Shown: positions 38,968 through 48,800 of the stretch, one piece after another
Layout of the letters: each line of letters starts with the position of its first letter
Numbering within the stretch: the stretch's first letter is position 1
Assembly (NCBI RefSeq): GCF_019492185.1
Contig: NZ_JAICCF010000007.1
Span: 167,800-231,799, forward strand
Direction: 5' to 3'
Origin: Chitinophaga rhizophila
GTDB lineage: Bacteria; Bacteroidota; Bacteroidia; Chitinophagales; Chitinophagaceae
Length of the DNA stretch: 64,000 bases
Notes under the pieces: model-generated
Told to the model about the DNA's origin: nothing
Database searches by the model: none
The model's input: only the letters and a program-made list of their open reading frames with translations
Made by a program: the position numbers and the translations under genes

Positions 38968-39615
38968 TCAGGGAAGGAATCTGGGGGATCCCATGTCTAA
39001 AGCGTTCATTGCCGGCCAGGGACCGTCTGGTATATTGAGCTCTTTATGTGGCCAGGCAACCCAGTTACTACGGGATAAAGCTGCGGCTGTTGTCAGGTTT
39101 TGCAGCACTATGTTTAAATCACTAAGTCGCCAGACGTCTTCGTTCGGATCATCTGCATTGCCTGCTGTTGCTGCCATTGCTTCCTGCCCAGTACGGGACA
39201 AAACCACAGTGGAACACGGGGGTGTCCAGCAACCTAATCCGCCAAAGACTGCCTGTAACCTGGCAGCTACTTCTATACCGCCTACAGAGTCCATGGAGAC
39301 TGCACACGCAACAGGTTTTCCAAAGAATGCCGGTGTGTTTTCAAAGGCGGTACTGACTTCAATAAACCGCTGTAACGGCGAGCTCCAGTTATTCCAGTAT
39401 ACACCAGTGATTACTAGAAAACCGTCACAACTAACCAGCAGGTCATATACCTCCCGGACTGATGGCAGCTGATCTGTTAAGGTTAGTCGCAACACCTGCT
39501 GTTGCAGATCATGCTTCAATATGTTGTATGCAGTACTAGCTATCGCTGCTGAATTGCCCGTATCTCCACGCAGGGAGCCGTTAATGATCAATATTCTTTT
39601 GCTTGTTGCTGTCAT
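38968..39615 (-). CDS. NADPH-dependent FMN reductase / flavodoxin-like protein
   Basis: A 215-residue protein with the flavodoxin fold: RILIINGSLRGDTGNSA at the N-terminus is the phosphate-binding loop for FMN, and VSCDGFLVITGVYWNNWSS is the second flavin-contacting loop, although the usual P-x-Y-x-x-S pattern is altered to T-G-V-Y-W-N-N. It resembles NAD(P)H:quinone or azo reductases. The altered loop makes the exact activity uncertain. Its start faces the 99/121-bp array. Confidence 0.8.
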   Translation of the reverse strand: MTATSKRILIINGSLRGDTGNSAAIASTAYNILKHDLQQQVLRLTLTDQLPSVREVYDLLVSCDGFLVITGVYWNNWSSPLQRFIEVSTAFENTPAFFGKPVACAVSMDSVGGIEVAARLQAVFGGLGCWTPPCSTVVLSRTGQEAMAATAGNADDPNEDVWRLSDLNIVLQNLTTAAALSRSNWVAWPHKELNIPDGPWPAMNALDMGSPRFLP

Positions 39616-39699
39616 ATCTATAATTGCCGTTCAGTTTATTCGGATAAGAACACAGACTTATATCCATCCTTTTACCCCATTAGTTATTTCTTTGTCACT

Positions 39700-40810
39700 C
39701 ACCAGACGGTTATGATCATCCGCTACCAATCAGTTCAATCCAGTAAGAACGAAGGCTTATACATACTCCGACACGCCCTTAATTATCTCTCTAACACTCG
39801 CCAGATGATTATGATCATCCGCTACCAGTCAGTTCCCTCTGATAAAAAAGCAAACTTACACATACTCCGCCGCGCCCTTAGATATCTCTCTAACACTCCC
39901 CAGATGACCCTGATCTCACGCTACCAGTCAGTTCATCTGGATAAGAATCACTCAGTTCATTCGTGTAACAACGCAGGCTTAAACATACCTTCATGCTGTT
40001 AGTTATCTTTCCAAGACTCGCCAGACGGTTATGACTATCCGTTACTAGCCAGTTCCTTCTGATAAGAACGCAAACTTACACATACTCCGCCGCGCCCTTA
40101 GATATCACTCCAACACTCGCCAGATGATTATGATCTCGCGCTACCAGTCAGTTCATCTGGATAAGAATCACTCAGTTCATTCGTGTAACAACGCAGACTT
40201 ACACATACCTTCATGCTGTTAGTTATCTTCTAAGGCTCGCCAGACGGTTATGACCATCCGCCACCAGTCAATTCCTTCCAGTATGAACGCAGGGTTACAC
40301 ATACTCCCTCTCGCCCTTAGTTATCTCTCCGATACTCGCCAGTTGATTATGATCATGCTCAACTACTCAGTTCCTTCTGATAGCAATGGAGGCTTACAGA
40401 GACCCCATCGCCCCCTAAGTGATCTCTCCGATACTCGCCAGGTGATTATGATCTCGCGCTACCAGTCAGTTCATCTGAATAAGAATCACTCTGTTCATTT
40501 GTGTAATAACGGAAACTTACACATACCTTCATGCTGTTAGTTATCTTTCTCAGGCTCGCTAGACGGTTATGACCATCCATTACTAGCCAGTTACTTCTGA
40601 TAAGAACGCAAACTTACACATACTCCGCCGCGCCCTTAGATATCTCTCTAACACTCGCCGGATGATTATGATCTCGCGCTACCAGTCAGTTCATCAGGGT
40701 AAGAATCACACAGTTCGTTCTGATAACAACGCAGACTTATATATGTCCCGTCGCGCTATTAATTATCTCTCTGACACTCGCCAGATGATGATCATCATGC
40801 TCTGCTACAA
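39700..40810. repeat. Tandem array of 99- and 121-bp units running into dinB
   Basis: The CCAGA(C/T)G block recurs at about 39702, 39802, 39901, 40022, 40121, 40241, 40340, 40439, 40560, 40659 and 40782. The intervals are 99 or 100, 99, 121, 99, 120, 99, 99, 121, 99 and 123 bp. The 121-bp units carry an extra 22 bp made by a partial duplication of CAGTTCAT-type sequence. The last unit lies inside the 3' end of the DinB-family gene (stop at 40737): its CACTCGCCAGATGATGATCA, read on the minus strand, codes for the conserved D-D-H-H-L-A-S-V block. The array therefore appears to derive from that gene end. Confidence 0.9.
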
Positions 40811-41261
40811 AATATGCAAGGTCAATAACGCGCATAGGTGTCTTCAGCCTGGGATGCAAGGCGGTCCGTTCTAACTGCCCGTCAGTCAGGGCGAATAGTT
40901 TATGAACTAATGCTTCTCTTTCCTGGCGGAAACGTTGTAACAACATGATTGTCTTGGCTGAGTTATGATCCGCGGTATGTGTAGCCTGGTTAGTCAGATC
41001 TGCTGTGCGTAGTTCCGCAAGCCCATTGCTCAGATCATCAATGCGACCGGCCCACAATGGTTCCATATCGCCCAGATGTCCTATTTCCTCTTTGATGCTC
41101 CATTTACCCGGTCGTTTCAATGTCAACAGGTCAGTATCCAGAGAACCGGCTATTTCCTCAATACGTACAGGGGTGCCACTCAGGCGTTCTATTATGGATG
41201 GTAGTAGCCCATTATCATCCATTACAGGGAACTTTCTTTTAAACCATTCAGTTCTTTTCAT
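40737..41261 (-). CDS. DinB family protein
   Basis: A 174-residue four-helix-bundle protein of the DinB/DfrB metal-dependent family. The expected metal-binding His pattern is visible: GKWSIKEEIGHLGDME (first His), then FVAEHDDHHLASVREI near the C-terminus. The length is typical for the family. Members include thiol transferases and many proteins of unknown function. The last 12 codons lie within the final unit of the tandem array, so the C-terminal end (REIINSATGHI) is shared with the repeat. Confidence 0.85.
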   Translation of the reverse strand: MKRTEWFKRKFPVMDDNGLLPSIIERLSGTPVRIEEIAGSLDTDLLTLKRPGKWSIKEEIGHLGDMEPLWAGRIDDLSNGLAELRTADLTNQATHTADHNSAKTIMLLQRFRQEREALVHKLFALTDGQLERTALHPRLKTPMRVIDLAYFVAEHDDHHLASVREIINSATGHI

Positions 41262-41348
41262 GGTGCAATATGTATGTCTGACATCAAATGTATCAAAATA
41301 TTACTGACAACACACCTACTGATACACTCCCCTCCCATAAGCTTATTC

Positions 41349-42413
41349 CTACTCTTCTGCCACAGTTACTTCCGGATTAGCAGCAATCGTCAGTACAGAC
41401 AATGCTGACTTGCCATTGAGCGTAATCTTGTCTGTCAACAGTTCATAGTAGAAGGTGCCTTTCGCCCGTATCTTATCGAACTTTATTTCAGCAATATCCA
41501 AATACGCTATGAACAACCTTTCAACAGACAGAGCTGCGCCTGTAATTACCAGTTTACTGATCTTATTCGTCTTAATATCATGGTACATAGCAATGTTGAT
41601 CTGTGGCCAGTCATAGCCGCTACTGCCGTAACAACGTCCGTAGAAAGTGACCTTCCTGGCACCGGCAACGCCGCCATATCCGGTAACAGACTAGCCTCTT
41701 TCTTCCAGGTAGCCGGCAAGCTCATTCACTCACCCTGCCTGCTTTTCTGCAAAAAGCAGCAACTGCTTATACCTGCTCTTATACTTGAAGACATATTGCC
41801 CTTTATATTCCTATATTGAACCATACAGCATCATCACTGCTGCCGAATCCATACCTCTATAAACGGCACTAAAGCGTTGTACTTCTACCAAGACCCTATT
41901 TTCCTCCCCCATGTCCCTGACTACCAAAAGGCCTCCTTTTGCGGCCTCTTTAACAGTTTTAGCGGCTATACCTTCCTCTTCATTCCTCTTCTCCCATGCA
42001 GCCATACACCGGGTATAGGAATCATGCCCCATCCGGTAATAAGCTACCGGCACATCGCAGTACTGCCACGCAATCTGATCAATCCGGGCATTGATCTTTG
42101 TCAGCATATTGATTGAGATAAGACGCTTGTCCAAAACAATTGTATAAGTTTCTGTCAGGCTATATTGCAGTAAGCAAACTGCTGTACCTAGCTTCGCGTA
42201 CTTTGAACCTGCCAGCTGCCCCGATGTTTCCTTACTGGTATGCTGACTGTACAATGTACCACCCTCTATTACAACATAAGATACATATGGCTCCTTGCTG
42301 AACTTATTCCACGCTGCCTTGCCATTAATCTTTGAACCCACCCAACCTACGGCCAACCCCACCTATGCAATGGCATAACGGTAATCAGCAACCAGTGTAC
42401 AAAACAAGATCAT
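41349..42413 (-). pseudogene. Multi-stop pseudogene of an unidentified family
   Basis: One minus-strand reading frame runs from ATG 42413 (MILFCTLVADYRYAIA) to TAA/GAA-rich VTVAEE at 41349, broken by at least four stops (TAG at 42363-42365, TAG after MLYGSI near 41811, TGA after FAEKQAG, TAG after YLEERG). All segments stay in register over about 350 codons, with protein-like sequence such as EYKGQYVFKYKSRYKQLLLF and GGVAGARKVTFYGRCYG between stops. Only point changes, no frameshifts, are needed. The family was not recognised. It looks like a recently inactivated gene. Confidence 0.75.
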
Positions 42414-42617
42414 TGTCCTGAAAAAGGATCAAAAACGACTTGCCTGCATAGGCCGGGATTTTAAAAGGAGAAATGTAACCAAGCGCTCCTTAACCAAGTA
42501 GCGGACTTTTCGATATCGGGAAAATTGTTTACGACATACGGAAAATCAATGTACAGCTCTAACCACTCGGATGATTTTACGCTTTCTTTGTAGCAGATTG
42601 TTATCAACCAAAGTGTT

Positions 42618-45002
42618 ATGAAAAGATTTTCCTCCATTTTCCTCTTGCTTTTACTAGCCGCAGTCAATGCATCTGCACAACAGAACGGTAGCTTAAGTGG
42701 TGTGGTCACCGCCAGAAACGGTGAACCTGTTGCTTATGTAACTGTCAGTATCAAGGGTACCTCTTATGCCGCTGCTACTACAGATAAAGGCTATTATCGC
42801 ATTAACCGTGTAAATCCAGGTACTTATACCGTCAGCGTCAGTGCTATTAATATCGCCTCCCAGGAGAAAGAAATCAATATCGCCGCGGGACAACACCATA
42901 TGGTCAACTTCGTGCTCGATATCAGCAGCACACAGTTAAAAGAGGTAATGGTAAATGCCCGGCACAATAGTGTCAAGATGGATAATCCATCACAATCACT
43001 GCGTCTGCAGGAACCACTGCTACAAGTAGCACAAAACATACAGGTAGTCTCCGGACAATCCATCAAAGAGCAACAGATCATCAGTATGAGCGACGGTATT
43101 ATCCGTAATGTCAGCGGTGCTGTCAGACTGGAACACTGGGGAGATCTATATGCCAATATCACGATGCGCGGCTCCCAGGTACAGGCCTTCCGCAATGGAT
43201 TCAATGTCGTAAGCTCTTACTGGGGACCACTAACCGAAGATATGAGCTTTGTCGATCACATCGAGTTTGTAAAGGGCCCTGCCGGCTTTATGTTATCCAA
43301 CGGAGATCCCAGCGGCCTCTATAACGTCGTTACCAAAAAGCCCACCGGCCAGACCAAAAATGAGTTCAGCTATACTGTGGGCAGCTTTAATCTGAACCGT
43401 GCCACACTAGACCTCGACGGTAAACTAAGTAAGAATGGCAAACTACTATACCGCCTTAACCTCTCCGGACAAAACAAAGGCTCCTTCCGCCAGAACGAGT
43501 TTAATGACCGGTATGCCATCGCACCCGTTCTCTCCTATCAGATGGATGATAAAACCAGGATCACAGCAGAGTATGTATATCAGCGTGCAAACATGTCTGA
43601 CGTGGGCTCATTTTACATATTTAGTCCTACTGGGTACGCTACCCATCCAAGGGAGTTCAGCGACCTTCCCTCCGGCCTGCCGCCTACCCACATCAATGAT
43701 CATAGCCTGGCCATCAATGTACAGCATCAGATCAGTGAGAACTGGCGCTTAACAGCCCAGGCAGCATATTACAACTATCACCAGAATGGTACTTCCATGT
43801 GGGCAGACTCTGTTGAAAGAGATGGTCGATACTACAGAAATGTAGGCATCTGGGAAGCCCGAAGCGCTATGTCCCTCGGACAGATATTCCTCAATGGAAA
43901 GGTAACAACCGGGCCCATAGTACATAAGATACTGGCAGGTGTTGACCTTGGGGATAAGAAATATGCGGCCGACTATTCGCAGACGCACTCCCTGGATACC
44001 GGTTCAGCTCCTTTTGACCCCAAAGCTCCTAACCTGGATATGCCCTCCAACGGCTATCCTGTGTATGACCGCACGCTAAATCTCGAAGCAAGAGCAGCGG
44101 CAGGCTTCGGGCTGATCAACTCGCATTATACCAGTCTTTACCTGCAGGATGAATTAGGCTTCCTGAATAACAGGATCAGGCTTACGCTCGCCGGCCGTTA
44201 CACCTATGTCCATCAGTCCAACTTCGGTACTGCTCAAAAAGCCAACCACTTCACGCCTCGTGTAGGGCTTAGCATCTCTGTGGATAATCAGATGTCTGTT
44301 TACGGTCTGTATGACCAGGCATTTACACCGCAGGCAGGCAATGTCAGCGTAGGCAAACTAAAGCCGCTGACAGGTAATAATATCGAATTTGGTGTCAAGA
44401 AAGACTGGGCGGAAGGTAAATGGAATACTACCGTCGCAGTATACCGTATCCTGAAAAACAATGAGCTCACGGCAGATCCAAACGCACCTGCCAACTCCGG
44501 ACTCAGTATTGTATTCGGTCAGCGCAGGGCGCAAGGTGTCGAGTTTGACCTCCGTGGCGAACTCCTCCCAGGACTTGACCTGACTGCTAACTATGCCCTG
44601 ACTGACTCCAAGGTTAGTAAAGTGAATCCAGGTGTGTCTGAGGCGCTTGCCATTAAAGTCGGCGACGTAGTACCTGGTTACTCCAAACACGTGGCCAATG
44701 CCTGGCTGACTTATAAACTGCGTACCGGTGCATTAAGAGGTGCCGGCGTCTCTGGTGGGTTCACCTATATGGCTGGCCGGCAAACGGATACCTGGAGCGT
44801 AGGCCTGCTCAAACTGCCCGACTACTTCAAACTGGACGGCGGCTTATTCTGGGAAGGCAATAAAATGCGTATCACGGCCAATGTATTCAATATCCTGGAC
44901 AAGTACCTGTACAGCGGCTCTTATTACGCAGCACTGGCAGCCTATAACTATCAGGCGGAAGCCCCACGCAACTACCGGTTCTCTGTCTCTTACAAATTCT
45001 AG
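42618..45002 (+). CDS. TonB-dependent siderophore receptor
   Basis: A 794-residue outer-membrane receptor. The signal ends near residue 21 (NASAQ), a carboxypeptidase-regulatory-like domain covers about 24-105 (LSGVVTARNGEPVAYVTVSI), then the plug (VVSGQSIKEQQIISMSDGI, MRGSQVQAFRNGF, VEFVKGPAGFMLSNGDPSG-type block) and a barrel ending in the aromatic YRFSVSYKF. The plug pattern with G-D-P-S-G-L-Y-N-V-V-T-K-K-P is that of ferric-siderophore receptors (FhuA/FoxA group). There is no STN domain, so no FecR signalling is expected. The siderophore is unknown. Confidence 0.94.
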   Translation: MKRFSSIFLLLLLAAVNASAQQNGSLSGVVTARNGEPVAYVTVSIKGTSYAAATTDKGYYRINRVNPGTYTVSVSAINIASQEKEINIAAGQHHMVNFVLDISSTQLKEVMVNARHNSVKMDNPSQSLRLQEPLLQVAQNIQVVSGQSIKEQQIISMSDGIIRNVSGAVRLEHWGDLYANITMRGSQVQAFRNGFNVVSSYWGPLTEDMSFVDHIEFVKGPAGFMLSNGDPSGLYNVVTKKPTGQTKNEFSYTVGSFNLNRATLDLDGKLSKNGKLLYRLNLSGQNKGSFRQNEFNDRYAIAPVLSYQMDDKTRITAEYVYQRANMSDVGSFYIFSPTGYATHPREFSDLPSGLPPTHINDHSLAINVQHQISENWRLTAQAAYYNYHQNGTSMWADSVERDGRYYRNVGIWEARSAMSLGQIFLNGKVTTGPIVHKILAGVDLGDKKYAADYSQTHSLDTGSAPFDPKAPNLDMPSNGYPVYDRTLNLEARAAAGFGLINSHYTSLYLQDELGFLNNRIRLTLAGRYTYVHQSNFGTAQKANHFTPRVGLSISVDNQMSVYGLYDQAFTPQAGNVSVGKLKPLTGNNIEFGVKKDWAEGKWNTTVAVYRILKNNELTADPNAPANSGLSIVFGQRRAQGVEFDLRGELLPGLDLTANYALTDSKVSKVNPGVSEALAIKVGDVVPGYSKHVANAWLTYKLRTGALRGAGVSGGFTYMAGRQTDTWSVGLLKLPDYFKLDGGLFWEGNKMRITANVFNILDKYLYSGSYYAALAAYNYQAEAPRNYRFSVSYKF

Positions 45003-45025
45003 CCATCCTTTTATCAACTATATAG

Positions 45026-45060
45026 AAAGCCCCCGCAGACAATCTCCCGGGGGCTTTTTT
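45026..45060 (+). terminator. Rho-independent terminator after the siderophore receptor
   Basis: AAAGCCCCCG pairs with CGGGGGCTTT around a 12-base loop and is followed by TTTTT. A strong classical terminator 24 bp after the stop. Confidence 0.93.
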
Positions 45061-45204
45061 ATGGATGATCCCTTCGATTGCTTATTACAAGCCTTATACT
45101 GAGCAGACTACCCGGTAAACGCTTATTCAACAGGACGTAACACTATCATCGCCCGGCTGAGTGTTGATCCAGCAGGGGGTAAACATTTACCTACATCTCT
45201 CCTA

Positions 45205-45735
45205 TTAAAGACGATGCGTCTCATTAAACTGTTGGGTAGCATACACATATCGCTCATTCGTATCATACACCTTCTGATAGAGCTGCTGTTTTCCCTTGTA
45301 CAGCTGCAACAGGCTATGCTGTATACTATCCGCTGCCGGTCCTGATACCTTCAGCAACTGCTGCTGCCGGGCAATTTCCTGCCGGGGATACAGGTACAAC
45401 TCTTTAAGGGCAATATGGTAATCAACTGCTGCCTGCTTAAGCGCTCCTGCTGCTGCAAGATCCCCCGTATCCAGGGCCTCAATCTCATGAATCGTGGTAT
45501 TGAATACCTGCTCCTGACTATCCACAACTGCTGCTGCTTTATCGAAATCTTCTGCAATCAGCCATTCCAGTTTACGGGATTCCAGCCCTGTCTTCCGGAT
45601 CAGCATATCAGAAATATCCTTCTCTTTCTGAAGTATCACATCACGGAAGTCTGTAGCTCTTTTCTTATTGCAGGAAAGAAGAAATGCTGTCATCAGGAGG
45701 AACGGCACAACCTTCATCATTCTGATATTTTTCAT
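45205..45735 (-). CDS. Small lipoprotein with helical coiled-coil region
   Basis: A lipoprotein of about 176 residues (MKNIRMMKVVPFLLMTAFLLSC, then NKKRATD). The mature part is strongly helical and charged (RDVILQKEKDISDMLIRKTG, ALKQAAVDYHIALKELYLYP, QQQLLKVS), likely a coiled coil or helical bundle. I know no function. Two close ATGs are possible starts (45744 or 45735). It follows purL on the same strand, after the purL terminator. Confidence 0.72.
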   Translation of the reverse strand: MKNIRMMKVVPFLLMTAFLLSCNKKRATDFRDVILQKEKDISDMLIRKTGLESRKLEWLIAEDFDKAAAVVDSQEQVFNTTIHEIEALDTGDLAAAGALKQAAVDYHIALKELYLYPRQEIARQQQLLKVSGPAADSIQHSLLQLYKGKQQLYQKVYDTNERYVYATQQFNETHRL

Positions 45736-45784
45736 AGCCAGCATATTGAGTTAACGTCTTATAAATCTATGGAAAATAACCAAA

Positions 45785-45816
45785 ACAAAACACCCCACTC
45801 TACTGAGTGAGGTGTT
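45785..45816 (-). terminator. Rho-independent terminator of purL
   Basis: On the minus strand AACACCTCACTC pairs with GAGTGGGGTGTT around a 4-base loop, with one U-G wobble, followed by TTGTTTTG. It lies 26 bp after the purL stop. Confidence 0.88.
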
Positions 45817-45841
45817 CCATATTTATGAATAATATCATCGA

Positions 45842-48800
45842 CTAGCGCTGATGTTCCACGCACCATGCCCTCGCATTTACAAATGCTTCGAGCCATGGAC
45901 TTACCTCATCTGCACGTCCCTGTGGGTAGTTAGCCCAGTTCCATTGGAAAATAGAACGTTCGATGTGAGGCATTGTTACCAGGTGACGGCCACTCTTATC
46001 ACACATCATAGCAGTGTTGAAGTCTGATCCGTTAGGATTATGCGGATAAGCATCGTATGCATACTTAGCCACTATATTATACTGATCTTCCGTTTGCGGT
46101 AGTCTGAATTTACCTTCTCCGTGAGAAATCCATACACCCAATGTCGCTCCCGTAAGGGTCTTTAACATAATAGAGTTGTTCTCCTGCACCTTTACAGATA
46201 CGAAGTTAGACTCGTGTTTGCCAGATGTATTATGCAGCATCTTGCCATGTTCAGCATGATCCGGGTTAATAAGTTCCAGTTCCATGAACAGCTGACAACC
46301 ATTACAGATACCTACTGATAATGTATCAGGACGTGCAAAGAAGTTATCCAGCGCTTTCTTGGCCTTCTCATTATACATAAACGCACCCGCCCAGCCTTTA
46401 GCAGAACCTAATACGTCAGAGTTGGAAAAGCCGCCTACTGCACCAATAAACTGAATATCTTCCAGCGTTTCACGGCCAGAGATCAGGTCAGTCATGTGTA
46501 CATCCTTCACGTCAAAGCCTGCCAGATACATTGCATTGGCCATTTCACGTTCAGAGTTGGACCCCTTTTCGCGGATAATAGCTGCTTTAGGACGAGGCTT
46601 AGACGCGTCTATTACAGGCTTCTTACCATCAAATTGTGCAGGAAATGCATAAGTTAATGGCTGCAATTTATAGTTGTTGAACCGCTCCTGGGCTGTTCCA
46701 TTCTTTGCCTGCCGCTGGTCCAGCAGGAATGATGTCTTAAACCACGTATCGCGTGTTTCAGCAATATCAAACGTGAATGTGTCCGCATGATTACGGAACG
46801 TTGCTGCACTGCCTTCTTTTACCTTACCAATCTTCACTGCGTTAACGCCTGCACCTGCCAGCGCCTTCTCAAACGCTGCATCGTCCTGCGCCTGTAACAC
46901 TACTGCGATGTTCTCATTGAACAATGCTTTTACAGTATCTGCTTCGTTCAAACCGCTCAGATCATAGTCTGCCGCCAGGTTCACATCTGCGAAGCACATT
47001 TCCAGCAATGTAGTGACCAGACCTCCGGAGCCAATATCGTGACCAGCTGCTATCTGACTATTATTAATCAGATCCTGTATAGCATTAAAGGCTTTTGCAA
47101 AGTAAGCAGCATCTTTTACCGTCGGTACATCCGGACCAATCTTGTTATTGATCTGTGCGAACGAAGAACCGCCTAATTTGAAAGCATCTCCGGATAAACT
47201 GATATAATATATGGAGCCTGCCTGCTTCTGCAATACAGGTTCTACCACTTTCTTAATGTCAATACAGTTGCCCGCTGCAGAGATAATCACTGTACCCGGA
47301 GCAATTACATCTCCGTTAGGATACTTCTGCTTCATAGACAGGGAATCTTTACCTGTCGGGATATTGATACCTAAAGCTATAGCAAAATCAGAGCAGGCTT
47401 TTACCGCCTCATATAAACGGGCATCCTCGCCTTCATTATTACAGGCCCACATCCAGTTAGCAGATAAGGAAACACCTTTCAGACCATTTTTCAATGGTGC
47501 AAAAACGATGTTCGACAACGCTTCTGCTACTGCATTACGGGAACCTGCAGCAGGATCTACCAGGGCCGTCAGCGGAGAATGACCCACTGTAGTAGCAATA
47601 CCTTCACCGGATTTATAATCCAGCGCCATCACACCTACGTTGTTTAACGGTAACTGCAACGGACCGGCACATTGCTGCTTAGCAACACGGCCTCCCACAC
47701 AACGGTCTACCTTGTTGGTCAACCAGTCTTTTGAGGCTACCGCTTCCAGCTGCAATACCTGGTTCAGATACGCTGGTACATCTTTCACATCATATGACAG
47801 ATCAGCATAAGAACGGTTTACCTTTTTATCTTTCATGAACGTCTTAGGCGAAGAACCGAAGAAGTCTTCCAGCGCAAAGTCCATTGGTTTTACACCTGTA
47901 GAAGAAGACTGGAAGGTAAAACGGTGGTCGCCGGTTACTGCTCCAACGACATACATTGGCGCACGCTCACGTTCAGCAACTTTCTGTAATGTTTCAATAT
48001 CCTTCTCTGCCATTACCAGTCCCATTCTTTCCTGGGATTCATTACCGATAATTTCCTTTGCAGAAAGGGTCGGGTCGCCTACCGGCAATTTATCCAGGTC
48101 GATCAGACCACCCGTATCTTCCACCAGCTCAGACAAACAGTTCAGGTGTCCACCCGCACCGTGGTCATGGATAGAAACAATGGAATTATTATCAGACTCA
48201 ACGAATCCACGTATAGCATTCGCCACACGCTTCTGCATTTCAGGATTGGAACGCTGGATTGCATTCAGTTCTATACCAGAACCAAAAGCACCCGTATCTG
48301 CAGAAGATACGGCAGCACCGCCCATACCAATACGATAGTTCTCACCACCCAGGATCACGACCTTGTCGCCTTCCTGTGGTGTATGTTTCTTCGCCTGATC
48401 CAGCTTACCATAACCCACACCGCCGGCCTGCATAATTACTTTGTCGTAACCCAGTTTGCGGCCATCTTCCTCATGCTCAAAAGTCAGTACAGAACCGGTA
48501 ATTAACGGCTGACCAAACTTATTTCCGAAATCAGAAGCACCATTGGATGCTTTGATCAGGATGTCAACCGGCGTCTGGTATAACCATTTACGCTCTTCCA
48601 TACCCTTCTCCCATGGTCTGTCTTCCAGCAAGCGGGAATAAGCGGTCATATAGATAGCAGTTCCTGCAAGCGGTAAAGCTCCCTGTCCGCCCGCAAGACG
48701 GTCACGGATCTCTCCTCCTGAACCAGTAGCAGCACCTGCAAAAGGCTCAACAGTAGTAGGGAAGTTATGGGTTTCGGCTTTCAGGGATAAAACTGAGTCA

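Noticed and set aside
19812..40810. CRISPR array
   Set aside because: Units are joined head to tail and are similar over the whole unit, with no constant short repeat alternating with unique spacers and no cas genes.
39712..40874. Plus-strand open frames with MIxxRYQSV-type repeats
   Set aside because: They result from the 99-bp units (divisible by 3); they have no conserved family, and the units derive from a gene read on the other strand.
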